Below, piece after piece: positions 48,171-59,824 of a stretch of DNA of 64,000 nt (position 1 is its first letter; each line of letters opens with the position of its first letter). The DNA is from Lepas anatifera (Eukaryota; Arthropoda; Thecostraca; Lepadidae). The stretch covers positions 248,001 to 312,000 of the forward strand of contig JAOTON010002229.1 in NCBI GenBank assembly GCA_034440635.1, in the 5' to 3' direction. The position numbers and the translations under genes are program-made. A model generated the notes under the pieces. The model did not search any database. It was not told the origin of the DNA and saw only the letters and a list, made by a program, of their open reading frames with translations.

Positions 48171-48253
48171 AGGTAACTTTACCTTGATATGCGACGAGCT
48201 CCCTCCCTCTGTCAAAACAAAGGTAGCTCAGACCCTCGTCAATGCGCGTGTTA
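48171..48253 (+). mobile_element. Fragment of a family B MITE, right arm
   Basis: CAAAGGTAGCTCAGACCCTC followed by GTCAATGCGCGTGTTATAA matches the family B right end with a decayed TTAA. Confidence 0.55.
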
Positions 48254-48649
48254 TAAGCCCCACTCATCATGGTGCTGGATGCGCGCTTAATATGTTTGCC
48301 AATCGCGCTAATAGTAACAGGACAAGTGGGGGCTAAATAATATACTGAATTTTGTGTTTAAAAAGATGGAAGTCCAAAAAGAAACACAGCTATTCCTACC
48401 ACAGACCAGTTTTCCACTCGACCAATTTACCTTCTGTTGGACCTAAATTCCACCCTTTTACAACACTAGATCCAGTGCTGCTATTAGCGTCCACTTGCCT
48501 ACGCGTGCTTGGTGCGCTTAGCAGACAAAGCAAGCGCACGTCCAGCACCGTGATTAGAGGAAACGCTCGATTTGGCGTTAAGACAAGATGGAAACTGAGT
48601 CTAGAAGAAAAAAAGATATTCGTACCTTAGTCCCAGCCTTCCAGCTTGC
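48254..48649. other. Intron 1, no named feature
   Basis: Nothing recognised. Confidence 0.4.
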
Positions 48650-49800
48650 CTCAGTTCAGCAAGCTGGACTGGGAAGGCCCCTTAAAGCGGTGACGACACC
48701 TCAATTGAGCGCCGAAATTTATAATCTTTTGAAAGCGGTGTGTCTGGATAATATTACATGACCCATAAATCGATAGACATAAGCGGATAACTGACATCAC
48801 CAGTGCTTGCACAATACCTTTCATGACACCCTTTGGTATTGCATGCTCCGCATGTCTCAGCGCGATCAGTATTCCTTTCCATTTGACACGTATGGAATCC
48901 ACATGGCTTTCAAATATCAGGTGTCGCATCTACCATTACGCCTAGATGTCTTATCATTCTAGAATCGTGGACTACAGCTCCACAGAAATTGATGGTGATA
49001 TTAGGTAGCGTCCTGAGCATTGATGGTAAGCCAAGAACAATCATCTGTGTTTTGCTAGTGTTCAGATTTATCCCATGATTGCAAAACCACTGGAAGAGGG
49101 ACTTAAGTGCTCGTTCAATGTGAATCACAATCTCCTGCAGATCGCAGTTTTGGGCCCTTTACGAGGACATGGATGTCATCGGCGAACTGGACAATCTTAA
49201 TTTAATATTCCACGCATAAGCTGAAGTATTTTTTCCCAGAGCATGAATAAAGCACATAATAAACTGCCATCCTAGAATGTCCCCAGGTGATTAGTTTTGG
49301 ATTTTGACATGTAGTTAGAACCATTTGCTGTGCGAATTTTGATATGTGAACTGGGTGTGACCTGACAGGTTGTTTTCAAATCATTCGTGGTCGACGCTTT
49401 AAAGGGTAAGTTTCTCGAGTAATTTAGAATGTCCGACTACGCCAAAGCACTTGGAAAAATCAAGAAGATCAAAATAAGAATGTCGCTTTAATCCATCCCT
49501 AAAAGCACCTTATATGTTATGACGCTAAGCGCTGTGTCGGTAGAATGATATTTTTGGAAGCCATGTTTGGTTGTAGCCAAGGGATGATCTAATTCTTAAT
49601 ATTCCGAAGTCGAGCCTGAACAATTCTTTTAACAATTTGCATCATAGCGGGAAGAATCGATACGGGTCTGGTCTGAGCCGGACCATTGGGCACTCGACCT
49701 TTCGGTATCGGTGTCACCACTGCATGCTTTCACGCCGAAGGAGGCCTGTGGTAAGACTGGAATTTACCATATCAAGCAGCAAGAAGCCTAGGCAAGGGAA
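48650..49800 (-). pseudogene. Non-LTR retrotransposon (LINE) reverse-transcriptase remnant
   Basis: In minus-strand order the translation, with frameshifts and stops, shows VVTPIPKGRVP and RPVSILPAMMQIV (about 49620-49720), then LLDFSKCFGVVGHSKLLEKL (49410-49470), then KIVQFADDIHVLVKGP with the catalytic FADD box (49150-49200). After that come GINLNTSKTQMIVLG (49035-49080) and MIRHLGVMVD (about 48925-48960). This is the motif series of a LINE reverse transcriptase. Only about 1.1 kb remains; no endonuclease or intact frame is seen. The clade was not determined. Confidence 0.75.
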
Positions 49801-49967
49801 TAAATGTTGTAACATTAGAATGCTACGACCGTCGTTTCCTATATATGTGGATTTTGTAATCCCAAGAACGTCACGTGAAATAATTCCACACTGATTGGCT
49901 GGTTTCCAAAAAACATCTTCCTATTGACCAAATCGCAGTGTCTTAGGCACTTCTCCAAGGTCAAGTT

Positions 49968-51645
49968 TTAACACACGCATTGACGGCGAGGGTGGGTACC
50001 CGCCCCCTCGGGTTTTTTGAAGATAGCAGAAAAACGGCGGCGCGTAGCCCCCGTATTTGGCATACCTTTTTCCTCATCCTTTTTACAACTTCTGTGAACA
50101 TTTTAAGGTTACGTCATCTCAGGTCAGGTCACCAGTAACGGTCAAGTGACCTGACCTCAAAACAAGTTTAACACGCGCATTGACGGGGGTCTGAGCCACC
50201 TTCGCATTGACGGGGGGCGGGTACCCGCCCCCTTAAGATCTTGAGAACCACGGTAGGTAGCGAAAAACGGTAAACGGTGTTGGGCTGCCCATCCACTTCT
50301 CCATCGAAAACATTTAAACCATTTTTTGTCAGGTCACATTGAAGGTCACGAGAGGTCAAAACATGCCGTCATAGGGATAACATGTAAATTCAGTTTTTCG
50401 GCCATTACATCTGAACAAGTAAAGATAGAGCAAAACGATATAAACGATATGAATCCTCTTAGCAAGCCGAATGGCATGATATATAATTTGACCTTGCTAG
50501 GTCAAATCAAGAATTTGACCTGACCTGAGGTCAGGTCAGGGTCAAATTATATAAAATGCATATCATTAGAACTGCAAAGCCCAGGCGAGTCTAATGCAGC
50601 TAAAATCAATGCTCTATCACCATCCGTTACTGAGTTATTCCGTAAAAAAACATTTTTCCCATGTTTTTTCCAATGGAGAGTTCATGTCTCGTACCTGACC
50701 TTAGGTTATCGATATAAAAATACCGGAACATGTTTTAGAGAACTCAGTGGGGCCATTATGTGATATGAGTTTCAATCGGATAAGTTCACCCTGCTCCGAC
50801 TTAAGCTATCTTAAACTTTTTGAGGTCGGGTCACTTGACCTGTACTGGTGACCTGACCTGAGATGAACTAACCTTAAAATTTTCACAGAAGTTGTAAAAA
50901 TGATGGGGAAAAAGGTATGCCAAGTACGGCGGCGCAACGCGCCGCCGTTTTTCTACAATCTCCAGAAAACCCGTGGGGGCGGGTACCCGCCCCCGTCAAT
51001 GCGCGTGTTAAGATAGCATAAGTCGGAACAGGGTGAACTTATCCGATTTAAAATCATATCACATAATGGGCCCACCGAGTTCTCTGAGATGTGTTCCGGT
51101 ATTTTTGATATCGATGACCTAAGGTCAGGTACGAGGCATGACCTCTCCATTGGAAGTAAATGGGAAAAAGGTTTTTACTAAATAACTCAGTAACAGATGG
51201 TGGTAGAGCGTTTATTTTAGCTGCATTAGACTCGCCTTATCTTTAAAGTTCTAATGATATGCATTTTACATAATTTGACCTTGACTTGACCTCAAGTCAG
51301 GTCAAATCCTTGATTTGACCTAGCAAGGTCAAATTATAAGTCATTCGATTTGGCTTGCTGCGAGGATTCATATAAATTAAGTCGTTTTGCTCTATCTTTG
51401 CTTGTTCAGATGTAATGGCCGAAAACCTTAATTTACATGTTTTCCCAATGACAGCATGTTTTGACCTCTCGTGACCTTAAATGTGAGCTGCCAAGAATGG
51501 TTCAATTATTTTCGATGGAGAAGTGGATGGTATACCCAACACATTTTACCGTTTTTCGCTAGCTACCGTGGTTCTCGAGATCTTAGGGGGTACCCGCCCC
51601 CGTCAAAGCGAAGGTGGCTCAGACCCCCGTCAATGCGCGTATTAA
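49968..51645 (+). mobile_element. TTAA-type MITE, family B (B3), split by a second copy
   Basis: The left part is 49968-50171 (TTAACACACGCATTGACGG, palindrome GGGTACCC, GGGTTTTTTGAAGATAGCA) and the right part 51008-51645, ending TCAATGCGCGTATTAA. Removing the nested copy and one TTAA gives AAGTTTAAGATAGCATAAGT, exactly the sequence of the intact copy at 32812-32822 and after. Confidence 0.88.
50168..51011 (-). mobile_element. TTAA-type MITE, family B, complete, nested in B3
   Basis: Both ends are TTAA. The right arm has the doubled terminal repeat (TTAACACGCGCATTGACGGG, GTCTGAGCCACCTTCGCATT) and a palindrome; the left arm ends GGGGGCGGGTACCCGCCCCC, GTCAATGCGCGTGTTAA. This is the best-preserved family B copy. 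Confidence 0.9.
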
Positions 51646-52669
51646 GTTTCGACCTGTGAATTCTAAGAGGTCCAGTGGAGCAACCAGGGGGCTATGGGGG
51701 CTATAGGTCCCACGTGAAGTGTTTGGGGGCCTCAATTCGATTTTAAGTTCTGCTTGTACGGCCTGATTTGGGTTTGCTTAGGTGTACTTGGGGCCAGATT
51801 TGGTTCGATTTGGATGTGCTTGATGTAGAAGCGTAGCCAAAGAGGGAGGGCTGGGGTTCGCGGAACCCCCTTGCGTTGACCCCTTTCACTGTAAAGCACA
51901 AGTATTTGTCTTGGGAGCCCTGAGCTTGGTCTCAGAGGACCCCGATAATCAGTATCGACGGCCCCCGAACATCGATCTCAGGGGCCTTCCCGAGAATCAC
52001 TCTCGGGAGCCCCCGAGCATTGATCTCTTGTACCCCCAAACATTCTGGATAAGGGCGAAACAACTAAATGAGTATCACTCAGAATGTGCTGTGCATTCTG
52101 TTTTTGTCCATGATGTCCACCTTTATTTTGCCAGTGCAATAGGAATTGCTGCCAGTATAACACATAATCACTTCACACGATAATCGCAAAACCTTATGCT
52201 GCCACGGATACACAGAGAAGCAGGCAGGATAAATTTTATCTAGCGAGGCGTACAAATGTATAACCAGCTTATACAGGAGTGACAGTGATGACAGTGAGCA
52301 TGACTAAGAAACATGCTTATTTACGACGTTAATGAGCCCACTTTAATTTTGTCTGATTAATTGTGATTTAATTTTTGTCTGATTAATTTAATTTGATTTA
52401 ATTGTGTCTGAACTTTACCGTGGTATCTTCTGGGTTTTAACGTTTTAGCTTAAGTCGTTTTAGTCTTTTTGCTGTAGTCTATTTAGTATTTTTACTTTTA
52501 GCACTTTGATTCCGTATCTTGGTATATGCTGTACGTATTTTGGGCTATATCACGAACACGTACTTCTACACAAAATGATGTGTCAAGGAAAAACAGCCAC
52601 AGTGGATCTTATTACAAAATATACAAATACGAAAAAACCGTATCTACAGATATTGAGCCCCTTTTCGGC
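51646..52669. other. Intron 1, no named feature
   Basis: At 51900-52030 short direct repeats occur (GATCTCAGGGGCC, GATCTCTTGTACCCCC, GGGAGCCC). Nothing else is recognised. Confidence 0.4.
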
Positions 52670-53039
52670 TAATTCTCGTTTCCCACGCATATCCAATGGA
52701 GAGACTGCTATCCGTTCCTGACCCAAGGTCATCGACATGCAAAATCCCGGAATACGTTTGTAGTAACTGCTGGGCCCATTATGTGATGAGTTTCAGATCG
52801 ATAAATGTGCCCTGTTGTTACTTATACTATATTGAAATTGTTTGGGGGTGATGTCACTTGACCTACACTAGTTCCCTAACCTGAGATGACCCAACCTCAA
52901 AATCTGGAAAAGCTGCAGAATTGACCAGGTGTAAGTTGTGCGAAGCATGGCTGCGCCTTACGCCGCCTCTTCTCGATGCCGCTGGAAAAAAACCCGAAGA
53001 GGTGTTCAAACACCCTCCTCACACTGGAGCGAGGGTTAA
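52670..53039 (-). mobile_element. Family F MITE, left-end fragment (F3)
   Basis: The high-coordinate end is a left arm: AAACCCGAAGAGGTGTTCAA, ACACCCTCC, then ACTGGAGCGAGGGTTAA (TTAA at 53036-53039). The rest matches the left third of the family, including a CCTGAGATGACCCAACCTCA block. Confidence 0.65.
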
Positions 53040-53325
53040 AAATCACCTCGATTGTGCGGAAGGGATGGAGCCCAATGACACACAGGATTTCACACTCGGT
53101 CTGTAAAACGTTGCAGCGTTATTGTTCGAGAACATTGTGGATTATTGTTCCTGTCTCAATATTCAGCGACAGAAACCGTGCAATATATTCGCCTGTTACA
53201 ATTATACAGATGCCAGACATATCACAAAGACCAGCAACAGATAATCATTGTTGCATCAACAGCACCACCATTACCCTGGATCTGGTAACGACCCGGCAGA
53301 TGTCTCACTGAGACACAGCTGGTTG

Positions 53326-53330
<5 letters not shown>
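53040..53330. other. Intron 1, no named feature
   Basis: Nothing recognised. Confidence 0.4.

Positions 53331-53380
<50 letters not shown>
53331..53380 (+). repeat. (TC)25 microsatellite
   Basis: A pure TC run of 50 bp. Confidence 0.98.
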
Positions 53381-53384
<4 letters not shown>

Positions 53385-53814
53385 CTGAAATATTGTTGAA
53401 GTGTCACTTTGAAGACAATTGCCGTATATCTGAGAGGAATGTGACACATTTCGGGAGAATCTGAAATTAAATCACCATGTGATGGAAAAAGCAGGAAACT
53501 ACCCAGTTCCATGTTTCAACTCTCGCAAAAAGGTGACTTGCAAAACACAAAGGTGAACAACGTGCCCACCGTGTCAACGGAAACATTTAAACGCCGACTG
53601 TTTTTCCTAATCTCACGGGGCTTTATGATTTATTTATGATCTTAATATATAGTGATCTATCTGTGACAGATCTATATGAGGATAAAAAATGTATGTTCAC
53701 ACAAAGCTGGCTACTTTTAATACTAGAATACACATGGGCTTGGCAAATTTGCTCAATTTTGCCGTCGACCATTTCATTTTACACGTACAGTTGAAAGGGG
53801 TCTGCCTTTACGCG
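53381..53814. other. Intron 1, no named feature
   Basis: Nothing recognised. Confidence 0.4.
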
Positions 53815-54095
53815 CAGAAGATGGGAGGTCCTGAAATGTCCCACCCCCTCAGATCTAAAAAACCAAGAGGGTTAGTTAAACCTCCGTTTAGGAGGGGTGG
53901 GGTCGATGAAGGTCTACATTTTAGCCAAAGTTCATTAACCTAGGTCAATATCTTCAATGTCTAACGAGGTAGTCAATCTAAGATATGGGCCATGCTGCAA
54001 ACAAATTGGGAAATGCCGTGATTATGCAAAAAAAACGGGAATACACTAACAGCGGACTGAGGTCATACAGGTCATAGAGCCCACACAATATTCCC
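53815..54095 (-). mobile_element. Family C-like MITE, right-end fragment
   Basis: CAGATCTAAAAAACCAAGAG, ACCTAGGTCAATATCTTCAA and CGTGATTATGC align with the copies at 60469 and 62044. Termini are missing and it directly precedes C1. Confidence 0.6.
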
Positions 54096-55024
54096 TTAAC
54101 ACGCGCACTGGAGGGGGCCTCGGGAGGCCCCCCCACCTGTTTTTCCGAGGTGGCCGGAGAACCACTTGTAGCCGAAACACGATTCTTTGCCACATTTAAC
54201 AGAATTAAATAGCGCGTCGATTGGTGAAGATTTTTTGAAAATCGGTCGAAATTTTTTTGACTTATAGGCTTTTAAAGTCAGATCTGCATTTTGAGATCGC
54301 CGTAATCGCGTGGTCGGACCAGTTAGCGTGCATTGGAGATCGAGTGGTGAAGTCATAACACCATATAACCGGGATTATATGTCAAGGTCACCTCACAGGA
54401 AGGTCAAGGTCAAGGTCAAAGGTCACAGGTCAAGGTCATATCGGCACTTTCAAGGTCACTGACCACAGTGCTTCCGGTCAAATGACGTTACCCGGTCTGA
54501 CGTGCATTATGCTATGACGTCATCGATAAGGTACCTCAATACCAAGGTCAAGGTTAAAGGGCAAGGTCAAAGGTCATTTTCAAAGGTCAGTCCTCATTTC
54601 CTGCCAAACAGTGGCTACAGTGTTAGTCAAAGTGTACATTATAAGTAGTATACTATATTGTGACCTTACAGGTCAATGTCCTTGAATGACCTTGACCCCA
54701 AAATTGAAGGGAAGGCTTTTTGAGACCTTCTCTATATGACCCTGGTCCACCTTTAGCTTATTCCCGCCAATTTCCCGCATAATCACGGCATTTATCGGTC
54801 GGTCCCCAGCACGGCCAAGTTTTGACCTTTATGACCTCGTTTGACCTTGAAGATATTGACCTAGGTCAATAAAAATTGGTTACGATGTAGATTACCATAA
54901 CCCCCATCCACCTCTTAAATTTCGTTTTCCTATGCCTCTTAGTTTCCGAGATCTTAGGGGGAGGGCTTACCAGGCCTCCTCCAGTGCGCGTTAGTGGCAG
55001 ACCGCCCTCCAGTGCGGGTGTTAA
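54096..55024 (+). mobile_element. TTAA-type MITE, family C, complete (C1)
   Basis: TTAA at both ends. The left end is TTAACACGCGCACTGGAGGG, palindrome GGGGGCCTCGGGAGGCCCCC, TTTTTCCGAGGTGGCCGGAG. The right end has a palindrome remnant, CCAGTGCGCGTTAGTGGCAG, and a terminal CTCCAGTGCGGGTGTTAA. At 54401-54438 six AGGTCA half-sites stand in tandem with spacings 0, 0, 1, 1 and 0. Confidence 0.87.
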
Positions 55025-57090
55025 AGTTTGAGGTCAGGGTCGTTCAACGTCACTGGTCCTATGGAGTAACAATATGGGATATTCCCAGCAATGCACGCTA
55101 TAATTGGCGCTATAGCAGTTTTTGGGCGGGAAATCAGGGTTGATGAGAGTTTGTCATACGGAATAATGTAATCTGACCGGACCATCGGGGTCAATAACAT
55201 GGACGCGGGCTTTTGAACTTAAGCTTGACCTTCATGGGGGATGGCCTTGAAATATAATCCCGATTATATGACTATCATATCAGCAGCCTGTGTGCAGTGC
55301 AAGTGAACTAGTGCAGCCACGCTATTGCACCGGTCTCAAAACATAGGTCTAGCTTTGAGAGCCTACAAGTTATATGATTACTGACCGATGTTTAAGGTCA
55401 TTTCACCAATTGACGCACTCATTTATCTCAAATGTGGTCCTGTAGCGTTTTCCGGTTGAGAAAGATTCTCCGGCCACCAGGGAAAATAGATGGGGGCACT
55501 TTAGGACCCCTCCACTGCGCTTATCAATCTGCCGAGGTGCCCATGGGTGCCAGACTGAGGAACCAATGAATATAACCATGTCCGTCAACATTTCTCTATG
55601 CCCTCTGTTTGGCAGTCACAAAAATTAACACATCCTTGGTACCCCCCCAGTCCTGCACACTTTGAGAACGCCAATATTAGAGCACAGCCAAGTACTAGGC
55701 CGTGCATAGGTCAAGCTCGTCGGTAACGTTGCCGACGTCTCTAGTTGTACTGAGCTTGATAATTGGTGAGCAATGGTATAGGACTATGTCTGTGTATCTT
55801 GCCGCAGTACTCATGCCCAATACATGCCACCGGACTTGCTGCACCATAGCGGTAGATTATTTAACCTCTGGCAGATATATGGCGAGTAGTTTGAGCGAAA
55901 CACATCGGCGCCACGCCATCAATCTACCATTACTGAGCCCATAACCCCGGGAGAGGAAGACGCTAGAAGAGTCGAGAGCGGTGAGCTCAAGTAAAGTCAT
56001 TCTCGTAAAACGTCTTTTTCCATAGAATGTGATTCTTAAGACAAACGAAGCATGAACCTCGTTTTTTATGCAGATATTCTACCTCTGATATTTACCTATT
56101 TCCACCTCTGGAATGAACTGGTATCAGTGTCCTGAAACTCTTATGGGTGAAAGGGTAGATCCAGGTACATCATCATCATCATTAATTTGTGTACTTCATT
56201 TTCATAATGACAGGAATGGAATAGAAGAGAAGAAACATATCAGTAAAAACCATGACGAAATAAGCGATAGGGAGCAACATGATGGAAAATACTTAAGATG
56301 CAAAAGGTAAATATAAATCGAGATCAATAGGCGAGTATGGTATAGGATTGGAGCAATTAATACCATGGACAGTCAATAGAATAAACACAAAACTGACAAA
56401 CAATAAACACAAAACTGACAAACAAAGCAAGTCACAAACCAAAAAATGCATATCACAAAACAAACCAACGAAATGAGCATAAACACAGCGGAAGGCACGC
56501 CTAAAACTTAAGCCTAAAAAGCAAATGAAATTGAGTACGAAGAGAATGCAAAAAATGGCATAAAAATTATCTAATATCGAGGGGGTACATATGTTCACAG
56601 GTGTTAAAGGCAAGAAATGTTTTTATATAATTGTTGTGGTAAAAACACGAGATATTTCAGGATTTCAAGATTCAAAATAAATTCCAAAATTTGTGGTACC
56701 TTTTAGTTATTGATTTTTGGTAATTTGTTTTGAAGCTAGACCGCAGAAACTTACACCTTCTAATAAGCTTGGATTGTAGTTCTTTGAAAAGGATTAAGGA
56801 AATAAACCAGAGTTTTAAGCTCTAAAATTAATTTTTGGATTGTTTACATCTGTCTAAAGTGCAATCTAAGTCAAAAGCTATAATTTTGGGAAGTCTAAAT
56901 ATGCGGCACTGGTGAATCGACTTTTTGCAGATGGCCTAATTTTTGCATTACTGCAGAAACATGTCTACAATGATTCATCATTAAGGTCAATGAGGTCATT
57001 TTACCTTCAATTTCTTGTGCATGTGCAGAAGAAAAATGGATTTTTAATGATCAGAGCTAGTTTTAGTGGCCTTTGCAGCAACAACGACTT
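55025..57090. other. Intron 1, no named feature
   Basis: A scrap at 55470-55530 (CTTTAGGACCCCTCCACTGC) resembles the right arm of family D. The rest, including an AT-rich part at 56000-57060, is not recognised. Confidence 0.4.
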
Positions 57091-58280
57091 TTAACCTTCG
57101 CCCGGGTGGGGGGTCTTTTAGACCCCCTCGGGTTTTTCCGAAGTGACCAAAAAACGGCGGCGCGCAGCTGCCAAACTTGGTCTAACTGTTCCTTCATCAT
57201 TTTTACATCTTTCCTGAAAATTTTGGCTCAAGGTCATATCAGGTCAGGTCACCAGGTCAGGTGAAGTGACCTCACCTCAAAAAATACTTAGGACGGCATA
57301 ACTAAAAGAAGAGTTAATCGATCAAGTTGAAACTCATACCACATCTTGGGCCCACCAGGAGCTACAACATTTGTTCCGGAATTTTTGATATTGGTGACCT
57401 AAGGTCATGTGCAGAGCATGACCTCCCCATTGACAATACATGGGGAAAATCACGAAATGAGCTTTTCTCAGTAAGTATGGATGGAATCAACTTCAAACAT
57501 CGGTTGCGACTTTTCTTAGCCCATTTCTGAAGCTGATACCAAAATTTTTGACTTGTGACCTTTAAAAGGTCACCTTAGGTCAAATAAGCATTTTTGGTGT
57601 TTTTCTCTATAAATTTTGAATAAACTAAAATAGAGCTTTTATTTTGTCACCAAAGTGTTTGTATAGTCACTGGAAGTCAAATGATATACATCATGACTAT
57701 ACCAGGTCAAGTTGGGTCAGACCGTTGACCTGGGTCAGGTCAAATTCTTAAATTTGACCTGGCATAGAATATCATATATCATTCGATTCGTATTGACGAG
57801 AGGATTGCAATGGTGCATAAACTATGGCTGTATCTTGTTTGGTTTGGAAGATATTAGCGAAAAGTAAACGCCCTTATGCATGGGTGGCTATGGACATTCC
57901 CAGAATATGCCCAATATGTAGTGACCTGTAGCTCCCTAGGCTTTGACCTGACACGAAAATGAATGCCACTGTAATGAAAGCGCATCTCAAGAGCTTTCGA
58001 ATGGTGTTAGAAAAATGTTTCTAGCTATCATAGTTTCTGAGATATAGGAAGTTTTCTTAGTACACCTCATATTAGCGATTTTGACCTATTTTGACCTCTG
58101 GTGACCTTGATATTGACCTGACAAGAAAAATGACCGAAATATTTTCGATATCATTTTCGAAGGCTTTCGATTGCCGTTTTGCGCTTTTTTCTAGCTCTCT
58201 TAGTTTTTGAGATCGTGGGGGGTCTTTTTAGCCCCCACCAGGCGAAGGTGGCTCGTACCCGCCACCGGGGCAAGGGTTAA
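57091..58280 (+). mobile_element. TTAA-type MITE, family E, complete
   Basis: At 1190 bp this is the longest intact MITE of the group here. The left end is TTAACCTTCGCCCGGGTGG, palindrome-like GGGGTCTTTTAGACCCC, CGGGTTTTTCCGAAGTGACC, ACGGCGGCGCGCAGC. The right end is GGGGGGTCTTTTTAGCCCCC, AGGCGAAGGTGGCTCGTACC, GCCACCGGGGCAAGGGTTAA. It is the only family E copy in the window. Confidence 0.85.
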
Positions 58281-59378
58281 CTGTTATGCCCTTACTGACC
58301 CGACTCACCTGCTAGTCGAACTGTCTGACTAATCCTGAGCCAGAGCGGCACAAGTCGAGGCCGTAGAACACGGTTTGAAGTGACCCAGCATTGACATATG
58401 CCGGTCGGAAATGTCCAAGTTAGCACCATATAATGGGTTGATTTGGGCTTAAAAATATGCTGTCCCAGAATTGTCATTGTTGATCTACCTCTAAGGTGGG
58501 TTTACCTGTTTGACCAAATGATCATGAATCTATGAGGAACTGAAGGCTTGCTTTTCAGTAAACGGTGGTCAGGTCAAGCAGAGGTCAGAAAAATCCTTTT
58601 CCCCAACAAAGAACAGGTTTTTCCCCGAGCTCAGGGAACTTCCCCAAACTAGCCTTCAAAAAATATAATATTTGTATCCCCTGGCCACAGACTGAGTGGG
58701 TTTGATAACAACTTTCGATAACATGTTATACTTAATGATTTAATTGCACCTTTTTAGGTACTAGCCTCAGTTCTGAAAATACTTAATTTTCTGGCTCCCG
58801 ATATTTTCTTCAGCTACGTTGGCAGGATTGGGGATTTCCTGACCTCTGAGATCCAGTTAGATTCCGCTAAATAATATAATATTACTTCTTTGCCACGATC
58901 AAGTTACAAGTTGGAATATCTATGCTACAGGAGGATTTCTAAAACAAACATGCATATGCATGTGAGCAAGTGTGCCGTTGACTGGTACCCGTACCCACAA
59001 CCATCTGAACTATGCTGGCTCGGGTAAGCTACTGCTGTCAGCAGTACCTCAGCAGTACCAGGCGTATTTACAAAATCAAAACAGCCTCAGGGTATTGGGG
59101 CTAAAAGGCTAAAATGCAGCCTCAGGGTGTTGTGCATGGATTTTCCAGGTTAGGCCACTGGTCCTCTAATTAGGAAAATCATGTGTCTTGGTAGTCAGCA
59201 GCCAACTGGTGCGGGACCAGTGTGTACGACCATCATAAAGTGGGCCAAGGATCTTCTGTCTAACCCTGCAACTAACTATTGGCGCCACTTCAATTGGTTT
59301 ACTACCTTATATTTTGATCCGGTGCGTCGTTAAATCAAGAAAGGCTGGGCGACTGTAGGTGACAGCTAAGGGACTGAC
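58281..59378. other. Intron 1, upstream part, no named feature
   Basis: Nothing recognised between the family E element and the exon 1 donor. Confidence 0.4.
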
Positions 59379-59533
59379 CTGTTTGGTGTCGCCGATGTGT
59401 TTGACGCGGCAGTTCAGTATGACGGAGCCCCCGACGGTGGCTGTCTGGTTTCCGGAGAACTCGACCACAAACTCGGGGCCGGCCGGAAGTTGGGCAGTGG
59501 CGTTATCACTCTCTGCTGCCGACGGTACCGAAC
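59379..59533 (-). CDS. dpr: Dpr-like exon 1 of those seen: first half of Ig1
   Basis: The 155-nt exon has acceptor GGGTTTCAG and donor CAG|GTCAGT. Its first two bases complete a codon from an upstream exon (phase 1) and it ends on a full codon. The product includes FVVEFSGNQTATVGGSVILN, then C, RVKHIGDTKQ. This is the A to B strands of Dpr Ig1 with the first cysteine (compare NCRV.NLGDK, normally followed by VSW), and it joins in phase 0 to VSW of exon 2. NQT is a possible N-glycosylation site. The preceding 17 residues (from SVPSAAESDN) are a linker. No start codon or signal peptide belongs to this exon; those must lie upstream on the minus strand, and I found no candidate between 59534 and 64000. 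Confidence 0.84.
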
Positions 59534-59824
59534 CTGAAACCCACCACCGCACATTGTATCCAGTCCTGCGTGAAATCGCCACCGTGGAACCTGTATGTCC
59601 AGCTCAACGGCATTCAGTCTTCGTGCTCGTTGCTGTCGTTGCACATTGTTCATATTCGTTATATTGTGTTCCATGGGGCCAATGCCTTTGGATAAACTGC
59701 ATTCGAACGTTTTAGGAAACACTGCATGGAACCTTCCCTAAATTTGCTATGTCCATTTCCACTTTATTTTTTTTTTTCTATGTAATTATCACTGCTGGGG
59801 ATCCTTCGTCCAAGAGGGAACACC
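59534..59824. other. Intron upstream of exon 1, no named feature
   Basis: Nothing recognised. Confidence 0.4.

Larger units (their letters stand above)
3550..59533 (-). other. dpr: Dpr-family Ig receptor gene, partial, four exons seen
   Basis: This is the span of one minus-strand gene assembled from four exons that together give two Ig domains in the order and with the joints expected of Dpr proteins. Dprs are short cell-surface proteins with two Ig domains that bind DIP partners and guide neuronal wiring. The spliced exons read continuously across all three joints (phases 0, 1, 0). The introns are about 15.5, 37.4 and 2.5 kb and are filled with transposable elements. The signal-peptide exon should lie upstream (above 64000) and the C-terminal membrane-anchor exon downstream (below 3550 or off the window); neither was identified. 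The family assignment is firm from motifs, but the paralogue number cannot be given. Nothing shows whether the gene is expressed, although intact frames and splice sites argue against a pseudogene. Confidence 0.82.

Noticed and set aside
53222..53512. Minus-strand frame with an Arg-Glu repeat
   Set aside because: It is the translation of the TC microsatellite.
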